Below are positions 1-5,873 of a DNA stretch of 16,605 bases, in pieces. Within the stretch, counting starts at the first letter, position 1. Each line of letters opens with the position of its first letter. A program made the translations under genes and the position numbers. The notes beneath the pieces are model-generated. The model was not told the origin of the DNA. It did not search any database and worked only from the letters and a program-made list of their open reading frames with translations. Source of the DNA: JANNWF01 sp041675805 (GTDB lineage Bacteria > Pseudomonadota > Gammaproteobacteria > Xanthomonadales > Xanthomonadaceae). The stretch covers positions 1-16,605 of the forward strand of contig JBAYTD010000062.1 in the NCBI GenBank assembly GCA_041675805.1, given 5' to 3'.

Positions 1-1146
1 AACGTCGAGGATCAGCCGGGTGGCGATCTCGGTGGCGGCGCGCGGCAGGTCGGGATCGACACCGCGCTCGAAACGGTGCGCGGCATCGGTGTGCAGGCCG
101 AGCTTGCGGCTGCGGCCGATGATTGCCGCCGGCGCGAAATGCGCGGCTTCGAGAAAGACGTTGCGCGTGGTATCGGTGACGCGGGTGTCGAAGCCGCCCA
201 TCACGCCGGCCAGGCCGACCACGCGGTCGGCGTCGGTGATGACGAGGAAATCGTCGTCCAGCGTCACTTCACGGCCGTCGAGCAGGATCAGGCGTTCGCC
301 GGCGCGGGAACGGCGCGTGCCGACCGGGCCCTGGAGCAGGTCGCGGTCGTAGGCGTGCATCGGCTGGCCGAGTTCCAGCATCACGTACTGGGTCACGTCG
401 ACCAGCAAGCTGACCGGACGGATGCCGCTGCGGCGCAGGCGCTCGGCCATCCAGATCGGCGTCCGGGCAGCGGCGTCGATGCCCTCGATCACCCGGCCGA
501 CATAGCGCGGTGCCGCCGCGCCGGCCTCCAGCCGCAGCGCCAGTTGCGCGTCGATCACCGCCGGCGTCGGCGTCGCCTCAAGCGCCGCCACCTCGCTGCC
601 CGTCGCTGCCGCCACGTCGAAGGCGATTCCGCGCACGCTGAAACAGTCGGCGCGGTTGGGGGTCAGCTTGATTTCGATGCTGGCGTCGGGCAGGCCGAGA
701 TAATCGGCCAGCGGCGCGCCGATCGGCGCGTCGTCGGGCAGTTCGAGCAGGCCGGAAGCATCGGCGTCGATGCCCAGTTCCTTCGCCGAGCAGAGCATCC
801 CGTTGGACTCGACGCCGCGCAGCCGGGCCGCCTTGATCGTCAGCTCGCCGATCTGCGCACCGATCATCGCCAGCGGCGCAACCAGCCCCGGCCGCGCATT
901 CGGTGCGCCGCAGACGATCTGCAACGGCGCGCCCAGACCGGCGTCGACCGCGCAGACCTGCAAGCGGTCGGCCTGCGGATGCCGCGTCGCGGAAACGATC
1001 CGCGCCACCACCACCCCGCCCAGACCCTCGCCAAGCGCCGTTACCTCCTCGACCTCCAACCCGATCGCGGTCAGCAACTCGACCAGGCGCTCACGGGAGA
1101 CATCGGTGGACACATGTTGCCGGAGCCAGTTTTCGCTGAATTTCAT
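1..1146 (-). CDS. pheT: Phenylalanyl-tRNA synthetase beta subunit (N-terminal 382 residues, runs off left edge)
   Basis: Partial gene: the frame is open from ATG at 1146 to base 1 without a stop, giving 382 of roughly 790 residues expected for PheT. The start reads MKFSENWLRQHVSTDVSRE, a typical PheT N-terminus, followed by an EMAP/tRNA-binding-like domain (QADRLQVCAVD, IVCGAPNAR, LRGVESNGMLCSAKELG) and the start of the B3/4 editing region (KLTPNRADCFSVRGIA; GLAGVMGG; FERGVDP near the window edge). By family knowledge PheT forms the alpha2-beta2 enzyme with PheS in the cytoplasm, binds tRNA-Phe and hydrolyses mischarged Tyr-tRNA. It is downstream of pheS on the same strand, separated by 126 nt that contain a GGGAATG repeat element. 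No clear Shine-Dalgarno precedes the ATG (CCGGCCTTCCAGC). The C-terminal half is outside the window. Confidence 0.97.
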   Translation of the reverse strand, partial: MKFSENWLRQHVSTDVSRERLVELLTAIGLEVEEVTALGEGLGGVVVARIVSATRHPQADRLQVCAVDAGLGAPLQIVCGAPNARPGLVAPLAMIGAQIGELTIKAARLRGVESNGMLCSAKELGIDADASGLLELPDDAPIGAPLADYLGLPDASIEIKLTPNRADCFSVRGIAFDVAAATGSEVAALEATPTPAVIDAQLALRLEAGAAAPRYVGRVIEGIDAAARTPIWMAERLRRSGIRPVSLLVDVTQYVMLELGQPMHAYDRDLLQGPVGTRRSRAGERLILLDGREVTLDDDFLVITDADRVVGLAGVMGGFDTRVTDTTRNVFLEAAHFAPAAIIGRSRKLGLHTDAAHRFERGVDPDLPRAATEIATRLILDV

Positions 1147-1153
1147 GCTGGAA

Positions 1154-1271
1154 GGCCGGGAATGGGGAATGGGGAATGGGGAATCGAAAGAACATCGCCG
1201 TTCGAGCGGGAGAGGGGATCAGGGATGGGATGGCTGTTGCTCCGGCCATTCCCCATTCCCGACTCCCGGCC
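1154..1271. repeat. Palindromic GGGAATG-repeat element between pheS and pheT
   Basis: The pheS-pheT gap is filled by an element with inverted ends: GGCCGGG at 1154-1160 and CCCGGCC at 1265-1271. Inside the left end are four tandem 7-mers at 1158-1185 (GGGAATG three times, then GGGAATC). The right end has the inverse set CATTCCC, CATTCCC, GACTCCC at 1247-1267. The centre is also GGGAT-rich (1214-1232). A transcript could fold into a long hairpin across the gap. I infer a REP-like or slipped-strand repeat of the type scattered in xanthomonad intergenic regions. It encodes no protein and has no U-tract, so a terminator is unlikely. Confidence 0.75.
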
Positions 1272-1272
1272 C

Positions 1273-2283
1273 TCAGGCAAACTGCCCGAGAAACCGCAGG
1301 TCGTTGTCGAAGAAGGCGCGCAGGTCGTCGACGCCGTAGCGGAGCATGGCGAAGCGTTCCACGCCCATGCCGAAGGCGAAGCCGGTATGGCGTTCCGGGT
1401 CGATGCCGACGGCGCGCAGGACGTTGGGGTGGACCATGCCGCAGCCGAGCACTTCCAGCCAGCGGGTGCTGCCGTCGGGCTGGGCCCAGGCGATGTCGAC
1501 TTCGGCCGAGGGTTCGGTGAAGGGGAAGTAGCTGGGGCGAAAGCGCATCTCGAAGTCGCGCTCGAAGAAGGCGCGGACGAATTCGACCAGGGTGCCCTTG
1601 AGGTCGGCGAAGGTGGAATGCTCGTCGACCAGCAGCCCTTCGCATTGGTGGAACATCGGCGAATGGGTCTGATCGGAGTCGGATCGGTAGACCTTGCCCA
1701 GCGCGATCATCCGCAGCGGCCCGCCCTTGCCCGAGGCGACGTGCTCGCCCATGTAGCGCACCTGCACGCCCGAGGTGTGCGTGCGCAGCAGCCGTCCGTC
1801 GCCAAAGTAGAAGGTGTCGTGCATCGCCCGCGCCGGGTGGTGCGGCGGGAAGTTCAGCGCCTCGAAGTTGTGCCAGTCGTCCTCGATCTCCGGTCCGTCG
1901 GCCAATTCGTAGCCGAGCCGGGCGAAGATGTCGGCCATGCGCTGCATGGTGTGGCTGATCGGATGGATGGCGCCGCGCTCGCCATTGCGGCCGGGCAGGG
2001 TGGGGTCGATGCGTTCGACCGCGATGCGGGCGTCGAAGGCGGCGTCTTCCAGCACTGCCTTGCGCGCCGACAGCGCCCCGCCGACCGCGTCGCGAACGCG
2101 GTTGATCGCCTCGCCGGCGGCCTTGCGCTGCTCGGCCGGCAGCGTGCCGAGGGTCTTCAGTTGCGCTGTGATGCGCCCGTTCTTGCCCAGCAGGACGACG
2201 CGCAGCGCTTCCAGCGCCTGCGTCGAGGCAGCATCGGCGATGTCGGCAAGTGCCTGTTTCGACAGCGATTGGATGTCGTTCAT
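1273..2283 (-). CDS. pheS: Phenylalanyl-tRNA synthetase alpha subunit
   Basis: Catalytic subunit of the class II PheRS, charging tRNA-Phe in the cytoplasm with PheT. The protein is 336 residues, normal for bacterial PheS. It has an N-terminal coiled-coil arm (about 1-85, tRNA binding), then the class II core: HDTFYF, the motif 2 region GKVYRSDSDQTHSPMFHQCEG, the aminoacylation-domain stretch LVDEHSTFADLKGTL, and motif 3 GMGVERFAMLRYGVDDLR near the C-terminus. ATG at 2283 (MNDIQSLSKQ) is chosen because it matches the PheS N-terminus and has GGGG about 10 nt upstream. An in-frame GTG 37 codons earlier would lie in the leader RNA and through a terminator hairpin, so it is rejected. pheS lies 149 nt after rplT, and that gap holds an apparent attenuator, so its level is probably set by readthrough. 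Confidence 0.98.
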   Translation of the reverse strand: MNDIQSLSKQALADIADAASTQALEALRVVLLGKNGRITAQLKTLGTLPAEQRKAAGEAINRVRDAVGGALSARKAVLEDAAFDARIAVERIDPTLPGRNGERGAIHPISHTMQRMADIFARLGYELADGPEIEDDWHNFEALNFPPHHPARAMHDTFYFGDGRLLRTHTSGVQVRYMGEHVASGKGGPLRMIALGKVYRSDSDQTHSPMFHQCEGLLVDEHSTFADLKGTLVEFVRAFFERDFEMRFRPSYFPFTEPSAEVDIAWAQPDGSTRWLEVLGCGMVHPNVLRAVGIDPERHTGFAFGMGVERFAMLRYGVDDLRAFFDNDLRFLGQFA

Positions 2284-2313
2284 TGCGGTACGGCCCCGTT
2301 TGCACGTCCGATG

Positions 2314-2348
2314 AAAAACGAAAGGGGAAGGACTTGCGCCCTTCCCCT
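2314..2348 (-). terminator. Intrinsic terminator in the pheS leader
   Basis: On the minus strand a perfect 9-bp stem, AGGGGAAGG (3' end at 2340) with CCTTCCCCT (2331-2323), closes an 8-nt loop and is followed by TTCGTTTTT (2322-2314). This is a rho-independent terminator placed after rplT and 31 nt before the pheS start codon. Because pheS depends on transcripts passing it, or on an unseen promoter, it most likely acts as an attenuator rather than an operon end. Confidence 0.78.
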
Positions 2349-2421
2349 GCGTGTACCAGCAACTGGCCCCCTGCTGTTCGCGGAAAGTCTGCACACGGCG
2401 GTGCGGACTCCCGCAGGGGAA
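2340..2421 (-). promoter_or_regulatory. Antiterminator / anti-antiterminator segments of the pheS leader
   Basis: Three segments of the rplT-pheS leader compete. Segment 1, TTCCCCTGCG (2421-2412), pairs perfectly over 10 bp with segment 3, CGCAGGGGAA (2351-2342), which contains the 5' arm of the terminator; that pairing would block termination. Segment 1 can instead pair locally over 7 bp (CCCCTGC:GCAGGGG) with segment 2 (2374-2368), closing an imperfect hairpin and leaving the terminator free. The Phe codons expected of a PheM-type leader peptide are not seen, so the signal sensed is unknown. The architecture is read directly; the regulatory role is inference. Confidence 0.55.
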
Positions 2422-2432
2422 CCGGCGTTACG

Positions 2433-2792
2433 TTACGCCGCGAGCGCGCTTTTGGCCTTTTCGGCGATGGCACCGAAGGCGTCGATGTCGTGGACGGCGA
2501 TGTCGGCCAGGGCCTTGCGATCCAGCTCGATGCCGGCCTTCTTCAGGCCGTTCATCAGGCGCGAGTAGGACAGGCCGTATTGGCGGGCCGCCGCATTGAT
2601 GCGGACGATCCACAGCGAACGGAACTGGCGCTTCTTCTGCTTGCGGCCGATGTAGGCGTACTGCAGGGCCTTGGTGACGGCCTGCTTGGCGACGCGATAG
2701 ACCTTGCGCCGGGCGTTGTAATAGCCCTTGGCCTGGCTGAGAACTTTCTTGTGACGACGACGGGCGGTGACGCCGCGCTTGACACGAGCCAT
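2433..2792 (-). CDS. rplT: 50S ribosomal protein L20
   Basis: A 119-residue basic protein, the usual L20 length, with family landmarks MARVKRGVTARRRHKKVL at the N-terminus, the KGYYNARRKVYRVAKQAV helix, RKQKKRQFRSLWIVRINAAAR, and the globular C-terminal domain from about residue 75. L20 binds 23S rRNA early in 50S assembly. In E. coli it also represses the rpmI-rplT message through its C-terminal domain. The start has a strong Shine-Dalgarno (AAGGGAG, spacing 7) overlapping the rpmI stop region 12 nt upstream, so rpmI and rplT are tightly linked. The stop codon lies 11 nt before the first pairing segment of the pheS leader, so terminating ribosomes could influence that switch. Confidence 0.99.
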   Translation of the reverse strand: MARVKRGVTARRRHKKVLSQAKGYYNARRKVYRVAKQAVTKALQYAYIGRKQKKRQFRSLWIVRINAAARQYGLSYSRLMNGLKKAGIELDRKALADIAVHDIDAFGAIAEKAKSALAA

Positions 2793-2804
2793 TCCGATTC
2801 TCCC

Positions 2805-3002
2805 TTAAAGATACGGCAGCATGCGCTGGACGCGACCTGCGTCTTCGGCACGGACGTGGTTGGGGGCGCGAAGGCCACGCTTACGCTTGGTGGACTTCTT
2901 GGTCAGGATATGGCTCTTGAAGGCGTGTCCGCACTTGAACTTGCCGGAAGCAGTCTTCCGGAAGCGCTTGGCGGCCGCCCGATTGGTCTTCATCTTGGGC
3001 AT
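2805..3002 (-). CDS. rpmI: 50S ribosomal protein L35
   Basis: A 65-residue, highly basic protein of standard L35 length: MPKMKTNRAAAKRFRKTASG at the N-terminus, then KCGHAFKSHILTKKSTKRKRGLR and the C-terminal RVQRMLPYL. It is a structural component of the 50S subunit. The ATG at 3002 has AAGGA 7 nt upstream. It is preceded by a long (225 nt) structured gap after infC and followed 12 nt later by rplT. By analogy with E. coli, translation of rpmI may be the point where L20 represses both genes; the leader structures support but do not prove this. Confidence 0.99.
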   Translation of the reverse strand: MPKMKTNRAAAKRFRKTASGKFKCGHAFKSHILTKKSTKRKRGLRAPNHVRAEDAGRVQRMLPYL

Positions 3003-3194
3003 GGTGGAGTCCTTGGTTTCACTGTTGTTTGTTGCCGTTGCGAGCGGTGGCCCTTGCCGGGGGCCACACTTTGCGGTGCTTGCTTCGGCTTGTTCGGCCG
3101 ACGGGTCGGCCGTGTCGCGGATGCGCCGGCAGACCGGACATCCTGTCGGTCCGCGAGGGCGGACGAACCACGCTCCCGGACAGACAAGCCCGGG
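3003..3194 (-). promoter_or_regulatory. Structured 5' leader of rpmI-rplT (candidate L20 operator)
   Basis: The infC-rpmI gap has several strong hairpins on the transcribed strand: CTCCCGG/CCGGGAG (arms 3173-3179 and 3190-3196), GTCCGC-loop-GCGGAC (3149-3164, 4-nt loop), CGGCCGA/TCGGCCG (3095-3112, 4-nt loop) and GTGGCCC/GGGCCAC (3047-3067). In addition GTGG..GTCC (3171-3161) can pair with GGAC.CCAC (3012-3004), which covers the rpmI Shine-Dalgarno, a long-range pairing in the style of the E. coli L20 operator. No U-tract is present, so none looks like a terminator. The L20 role is inferred from E. coli. Confidence 0.45.
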
Positions 3195-3203
3195 AGTATA
3201 GCA
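3195..3203 (-). promoter_or_regulatory. Candidate extended -10 promoter for rpmI-rplT
   Basis: The minus strand reads TGCTATACT, an extended -10 (TGN followed by TATACT, one base from TATAAT), 25 nt after the infC stop codon. No convincing -35 is seen at 16-18 nt spacing. Transcription from here would start near 3188, leave a leader of about 185 nt, and let ribosomal protein genes be made independently of the thrS attenuator. Internal promoters in this operon are known in E. coli; this one is a pattern-based guess. Confidence 0.4.
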
Positions 3204-3227
3204 GGTGCCTTCGGACGCGCGCGAGGG

Positions 3228-3746
3228 CTATTTCTTCTTCGGCGAGATCATCATCACCATCTGCCGGCCTTCCAGGCGCGGACGCGACTCGATGACGATG
3301 TCGTCCTTCAGCTCCGCCTCCAGGCGCTGGATCATCGCCACGCCCAGCTCGGTATGGGCCATTTCGCGGCCCTTGAAGCGGATGGTGAGCTTGATCTTGT
3401 CGCCTTCTTCCAGGAAGCGGCGCATGTTGCGCAGCTTGATCTGGTAGTCGCCCTCGTCGGTGGTGGGGCGGAATTTGACTTCCTTGATCTCGACCTGCTT
3501 CTGCTTCTTCTTGGCCTCGGAAGCCCTTTTCTGCTGTTCGAAGCGGAACTTGCCGAAATCCATGACCTTGCAGACCGGCGGGTCGGCATTGGGCTGGATC
3601 TCGACCAGGTCGAGCCCGGCCTCCTCGGCCAGCGACAGTGCCTCGTCGCGGGTCAGGATGCCGACCATTTCGCCATCGGCACCAATCACGCGCACGCGAG
3701 GCACGCGGATGTCTTCGTTCTTTCGATTCAGTTTATCGGTATTGAT
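3228..3746 (-). CDS. infC: Translation initiation factor IF-3, AUC start
   Basis: IF3 binds the 30S subunit, prevents 50S joining and checks start codon/initiator tRNA pairing. The product is 172 residues: an N-terminal domain (NRKNEDIRVPRVRVIG, DLVEIQPNADPPVCKVMDFGK), a lysine-rich linker (KKKQKQVEIKEVKFRP) and a C-terminal domain (DYQIKLRNMRRFLEEGDK ... RLEGRQMVMMISPKKK). Start choice: there is no in-frame ATG/GTG/TTG before GTG 3704, which would cut into the conserved N-domain. An ATC at 3746-3744 has GAGGA 7 nt upstream and restores a full-length N-terminus. infC genes characteristically use AUU/AUC/AUA starts, which IF3 discriminates against, giving autoregulation. It follows thrS by 47 nt. 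Confidence 0.97.
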   Translation of the reverse strand: MNTDKLNRKNEDIRVPRVRVIGADGEMVGILTRDEALSLAEEAGLDLVEIQPNADPPVCKVMDFGKFRFEQQKRASEAKKKQKQVEIKEVKFRPTTDEGDYQIKLRNMRRFLEEGDKIKLTIRFKGREMAHTELGVAMIQRLEAELKDDIVIESRPRLEGRQMVMMISPKKK

Positions 3747-3793
3747 TCGCCAATCCTCAGTGTGTCATCCCCATTCGGGCCGGAACGGCGGCC

Positions 3794-5713
3794 TCAGGCC
3801 GCCTTGGCATCCGGACCGCGCTCCACGCACAGGCGTTCGACGAACTGGTCGAGTCGCATGCTTCCCAGGTCTTCCCCCGAACGTGCGCGCACCGCGACAA
3901 GGCCGTTCTCTTTCTCGCGGTCGCCAACCACGAGCAGGTACGGAATGCGTTGCAGGGTGTGCTCGCGAATCTTATACCCGATTTTTTCGTTCCTCAAGTC
4001 CGATTCGACACGGAAACCTTGATTGGCAAGGGCTTTCCGCACCTCCTCGACGTAGTCGGCCTGGGCGTCGGTGATGTTCATCACCACTGCCTGCACGGGG
4101 GCCAGCCAGGCGGGCAGGAGGCCGGCGTGGTGCTCGATCAGGATGCCGATGAAACGCTCCATCGAGCCGACGATGGCGCGATGCAGCATGACCGGATGGC
4201 GGCGCTGGGACTGTTCGTCCACGTATTCCGCGCCGAGCCGGCCCGGCATCATGAAGTCCACCTGCATGGTACCGAGCTGCCAGGTGCGGCCGATGGCGTC
4301 CTTCAGGTGGTACTCGATCTTGGGGCCGTAGAACGCACCCTCGCCGGGCAGTTCCTGCCATTCCACGCCGGAGGCGCGCAGCGCCGAGCGCAGCGCCTCT
4401 TCGGCCTTGTCCCAGGTCGCGTCATCGCCCAGGCGCGGTTCGGGACGCAGGGCGATCTTGATCTGCACATCCTCGAAGCCGAAGTCGGCATACACCTTCA
4501 GCGCCTGCTCGTGGAAATCGCGCACTTCCGCCTCGACCTGCGACTCGGTGCAGAACACGTGGCCATCGTCCTGGGTGAAGCCGCGCACGCGCAGGATGCC
4601 GTGCAGCGCGCCGGAGGGCTCGTTGCGGTGGCAGGAGCCGAACTCGCCGTAGCGGATCGGCAGGTCGCGATAACTGTGCAGGCCCTGGTTGAACACCTGG
4701 ACGTGACCGGGACAGTTCATCGGCTTCACCGCGTAGGTGCGCTTCTCCGACTCGGTGAAGAACATGTTTTCCTTGTAGTTGTCCCAGTGGCCGGACTTCT
4801 GCCACAGGCTGACGTCGAGGATTTGCGGGCAGCGCACCTCGCCGTAGCCGCTGGCGCGGTACACGCCGCGCATGTACTGCTCGACGATCTGCCAGATCGC
4901 CCAGCCCTTGGGATGCCAGAACACCAGGCCGGGCGCTTCTTCCTGCAGGTGGAACAGGCCCTGCTGCTTGCCGATCCGGCGATGGTCGCGCTTCTCGGCC
5001 TCCTCGATGCGCTGCACGTAGGCCTTGAGCTGCTTCGCATCGGCCCAGGCGGTGCCGTAGATGCGCTGCAGCTGCTCGTTCTTCGCATCGCCGCGCCAGT
5101 AGGCACCGGAAATGCGCAGCAGCTTGAAGGCCTTCAGGAAGCGCGTGTTGGGCACGTGCGGGCCGCGGCACATGTCGACGTATTCCTGATGGTGGTACAG
5201 GCCCATCGCCTCGATCGACGGGTCCATGTCCTCGATCAGGCGCAGCTTGTAGGTCTCGCCGCGGCGCATGAAGGTGTCGATCACCTCGGCGCGCGGCGTC
5301 ATTTTCTTGATCACGTCGTAGTCCTGGTCGATCAGCTCGTTCATGCGCTGCTCGATGGCGACCAGGTCTTCCGGGGTGAAGGGGCGCTCGCTGTAGATGT
5401 CGTAGTAGAAGCCTTCCTCGATCACCGGGCCGATCACCATCTTGGCCTCCGGGTGGAGTTGCTTGACGGCGTGACCGACGAGGTGGGCGCAGGAGTGGCG
5501 GATGATCTCCACGCCTTCCTCGTCCCTGGGCGTGATGATCTGCAGATGGGCGTCGCGGTCGATGAGGTCGCTGGCGTCGACCAGACGGCCGTCGACCTTG
5601 CCGGCGACGGTCGCCTTGGCCAGGCCGGGTCCGATGGAGGCGGCCACCTCGGCGACGGAAACGGGATGCTCGAACGGGCGCTGGCTGCCGTCCGGGAGGG
5701 TGATCGTGATCAT
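3794..5713 (-). CDS. thrS: Threonyl-tRNA synthetase
   Basis: Class II synthetase that activates threonine and charges tRNA-Thr, with an editing domain clearing Ser-tRNA-Thr. At 639 residues it is normal length. Order: TGS domain (about 1-62); editing domain with HSCAH (H73, H77) and the downstream YVDMCRGPH motif; catalytic core with the zinc cysteine in MNCPGH, motif 2 FGSCHRNEPSGALHG, the zinc histidine in DDGHVF, and motif 3 near MLHRAIVGSMERF; anticodon-binding domain from about 535 (VVMNITDAQADYVEEVRK ... VGDREKENGLVAVR). It heads the operon thrS-infC-rpmI-rplT-pheS-pheT. Its ATG lies 18 nt after the U-tract of an attenuator terminator and has only a weak Shine-Dalgarno (GCGAG). Regulation is likely by Thr-codon leader-peptide attenuation rather than only by ThrRS binding to its own mRNA. 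Confidence 0.99.
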   Translation of the reverse strand: MITITLPDGSQRPFEHPVSVAEVAASIGPGLAKATVAGKVDGRLVDASDLIDRDAHLQIITPRDEEGVEIIRHSCAHLVGHAVKQLHPEAKMVIGPVIEEGFYYDIYSERPFTPEDLVAIEQRMNELIDQDYDVIKKMTPRAEVIDTFMRRGETYKLRLIEDMDPSIEAMGLYHHQEYVDMCRGPHVPNTRFLKAFKLLRISGAYWRGDAKNEQLQRIYGTAWADAKQLKAYVQRIEEAEKRDHRRIGKQQGLFHLQEEAPGLVFWHPKGWAIWQIVEQYMRGVYRASGYGEVRCPQILDVSLWQKSGHWDNYKENMFFTESEKRTYAVKPMNCPGHVQVFNQGLHSYRDLPIRYGEFGSCHRNEPSGALHGILRVRGFTQDDGHVFCTESQVEAEVRDFHEQALKVYADFGFEDVQIKIALRPEPRLGDDATWDKAEEALRSALRASGVEWQELPGEGAFYGPKIEYHLKDAIGRTWQLGTMQVDFMMPGRLGAEYVDEQSQRRHPVMLHRAIVGSMERFIGILIEHHAGLLPAWLAPVQAVVMNITDAQADYVEEVRKALANQGFRVESDLRNEKIGYKIREHTLQRIPYLLVVGDREKENGLVAVRARSGEDLGSMRLDQFVERLCVERGPDAKAA

Positions 5714-5731
5714 GACTGGGAACTCGCGGCG

Positions 5732-5758
5732 AAAAAAAAAAGGACGCCAAGCGTCCTT
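5732..5758 (-). terminator. Attenuator terminator ahead of thrS
   Basis: On the minus strand AAGGACGC (5758-5751 side) pairs over 8 bp with GCGTCCTT, closes a 3-nt loop (TTG), and is followed by an uninterrupted run of ten T's ending at 5732. It is a textbook rho-independent terminator lying inside the thrS 5' leader, between the leader peptide and the thrS start. Its 5' arm overlaps the antiterminator hairpin by four bases. Confidence 0.92.
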
Positions 5759-5778
5759 CGTGCGGGGCGAAGGCTGGC
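5746..5778 (-). promoter_or_regulatory. Antiterminator hairpin of the thrS leader
   Basis: CCTTCG (5773-5768) pairs with CGAAGG (5760-5755) around a 7-nt loop, and GCCA (5778-5775) can extend the pairing to TGGC (5749-5746). Its 3' side uses bases 5755-5758 and 5746-5749, which belong to the terminator, so the two folds exclude each other. The 5' arm begins 9 nt after the leader-peptide stop, where a ribosome paused at that stop would cover it. Confidence 0.7.
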
Positions 5779-5782
5779 GGGA

Positions 5783-5812
5783 TCAGTGCTGGGGGGTGCG
5801 GGTAGTGCTCAT
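5783..5812 (-). CDS. Threonine-rich leader peptide of thrS (MSTTRTPQH)
   Basis: A 10-codon ORF in the thrS leader: ATG AGC ACT ACC CGC ACC CCC CAG CAC TGA, giving MSTTRTPQH with three Thr codons in four positions. It ends 9 nt before the antiterminator arm and 25 nt before the terminator stem. Stalling at Thr codons when charged tRNA-Thr is scarce would leave the antiterminator free to form; a ribosome reaching the stop would cover its 5' arm and permit termination. This is the standard attenuation geometry known from thrABC-type leaders, here placed before the synthetase gene. Its ribosome-binding site is weak (CGAGCG about 7 nt upstream), which is the main reservation. Assignment is by sequence pattern only. 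Confidence 0.72.
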   Translation of the reverse strand: MSTTRTPQH

Positions 5813-5823
5813 GTCGCACGCTC

Positions 5824-5844
5824 GACGCCGGTTTCCCGGCCGTC
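5824..5844 (-). promoter_or_regulatory. GAAA-tetraloop hairpin in the thrS leader
   Basis: On the minus strand GACG-G-CCGG and CCGG-CGTC form an 8-bp stem with one bulged G, capped by a GAAA (GNRA) tetraloop. It lies just upstream of the leader-peptide start, with only 11 nt between stem and ATG, so it may help pause polymerase, shape access to the leader-peptide start, or act as a ThrRS-binding anticodon-like element. Function is unknown. Confidence 0.5.
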
Positions 5845-5873
5845 ACCTTGCCGTCAAGGGAATGCAGAGCGGA

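Noticed and set aside
1158..1185. CRISPR-like array
   Set aside because: The 7-bp units are directly adjacent without spacers; it is a simple tandem repeat.
2284..2432. A PheM-like leader peptide in the pheS leader
   Set aside because: No ATG precedes the terminator, and the GTG-started frames carry at most one early Phe codon and run through the terminator without stopping.
76..2568. 830-residue plus-strand open frame
   Set aside because: It is antisense to pheT and pheS, its product is arginine/alanine/glutamine-rich with no family signature, and GC-rich codon usage produces such frames opposite real genes.
3702..3704. GTG as the infC start
   Set aside because: It would drop 14 N-terminal residues conserved in IF3 and has no ribosome-binding site; ATC at 3746 has both.
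3757..3768. Mini-ORF ATG ACA CAC TGA before infC
   Set aside because: Two codons after Met with no attached terminator structure; most likely chance.
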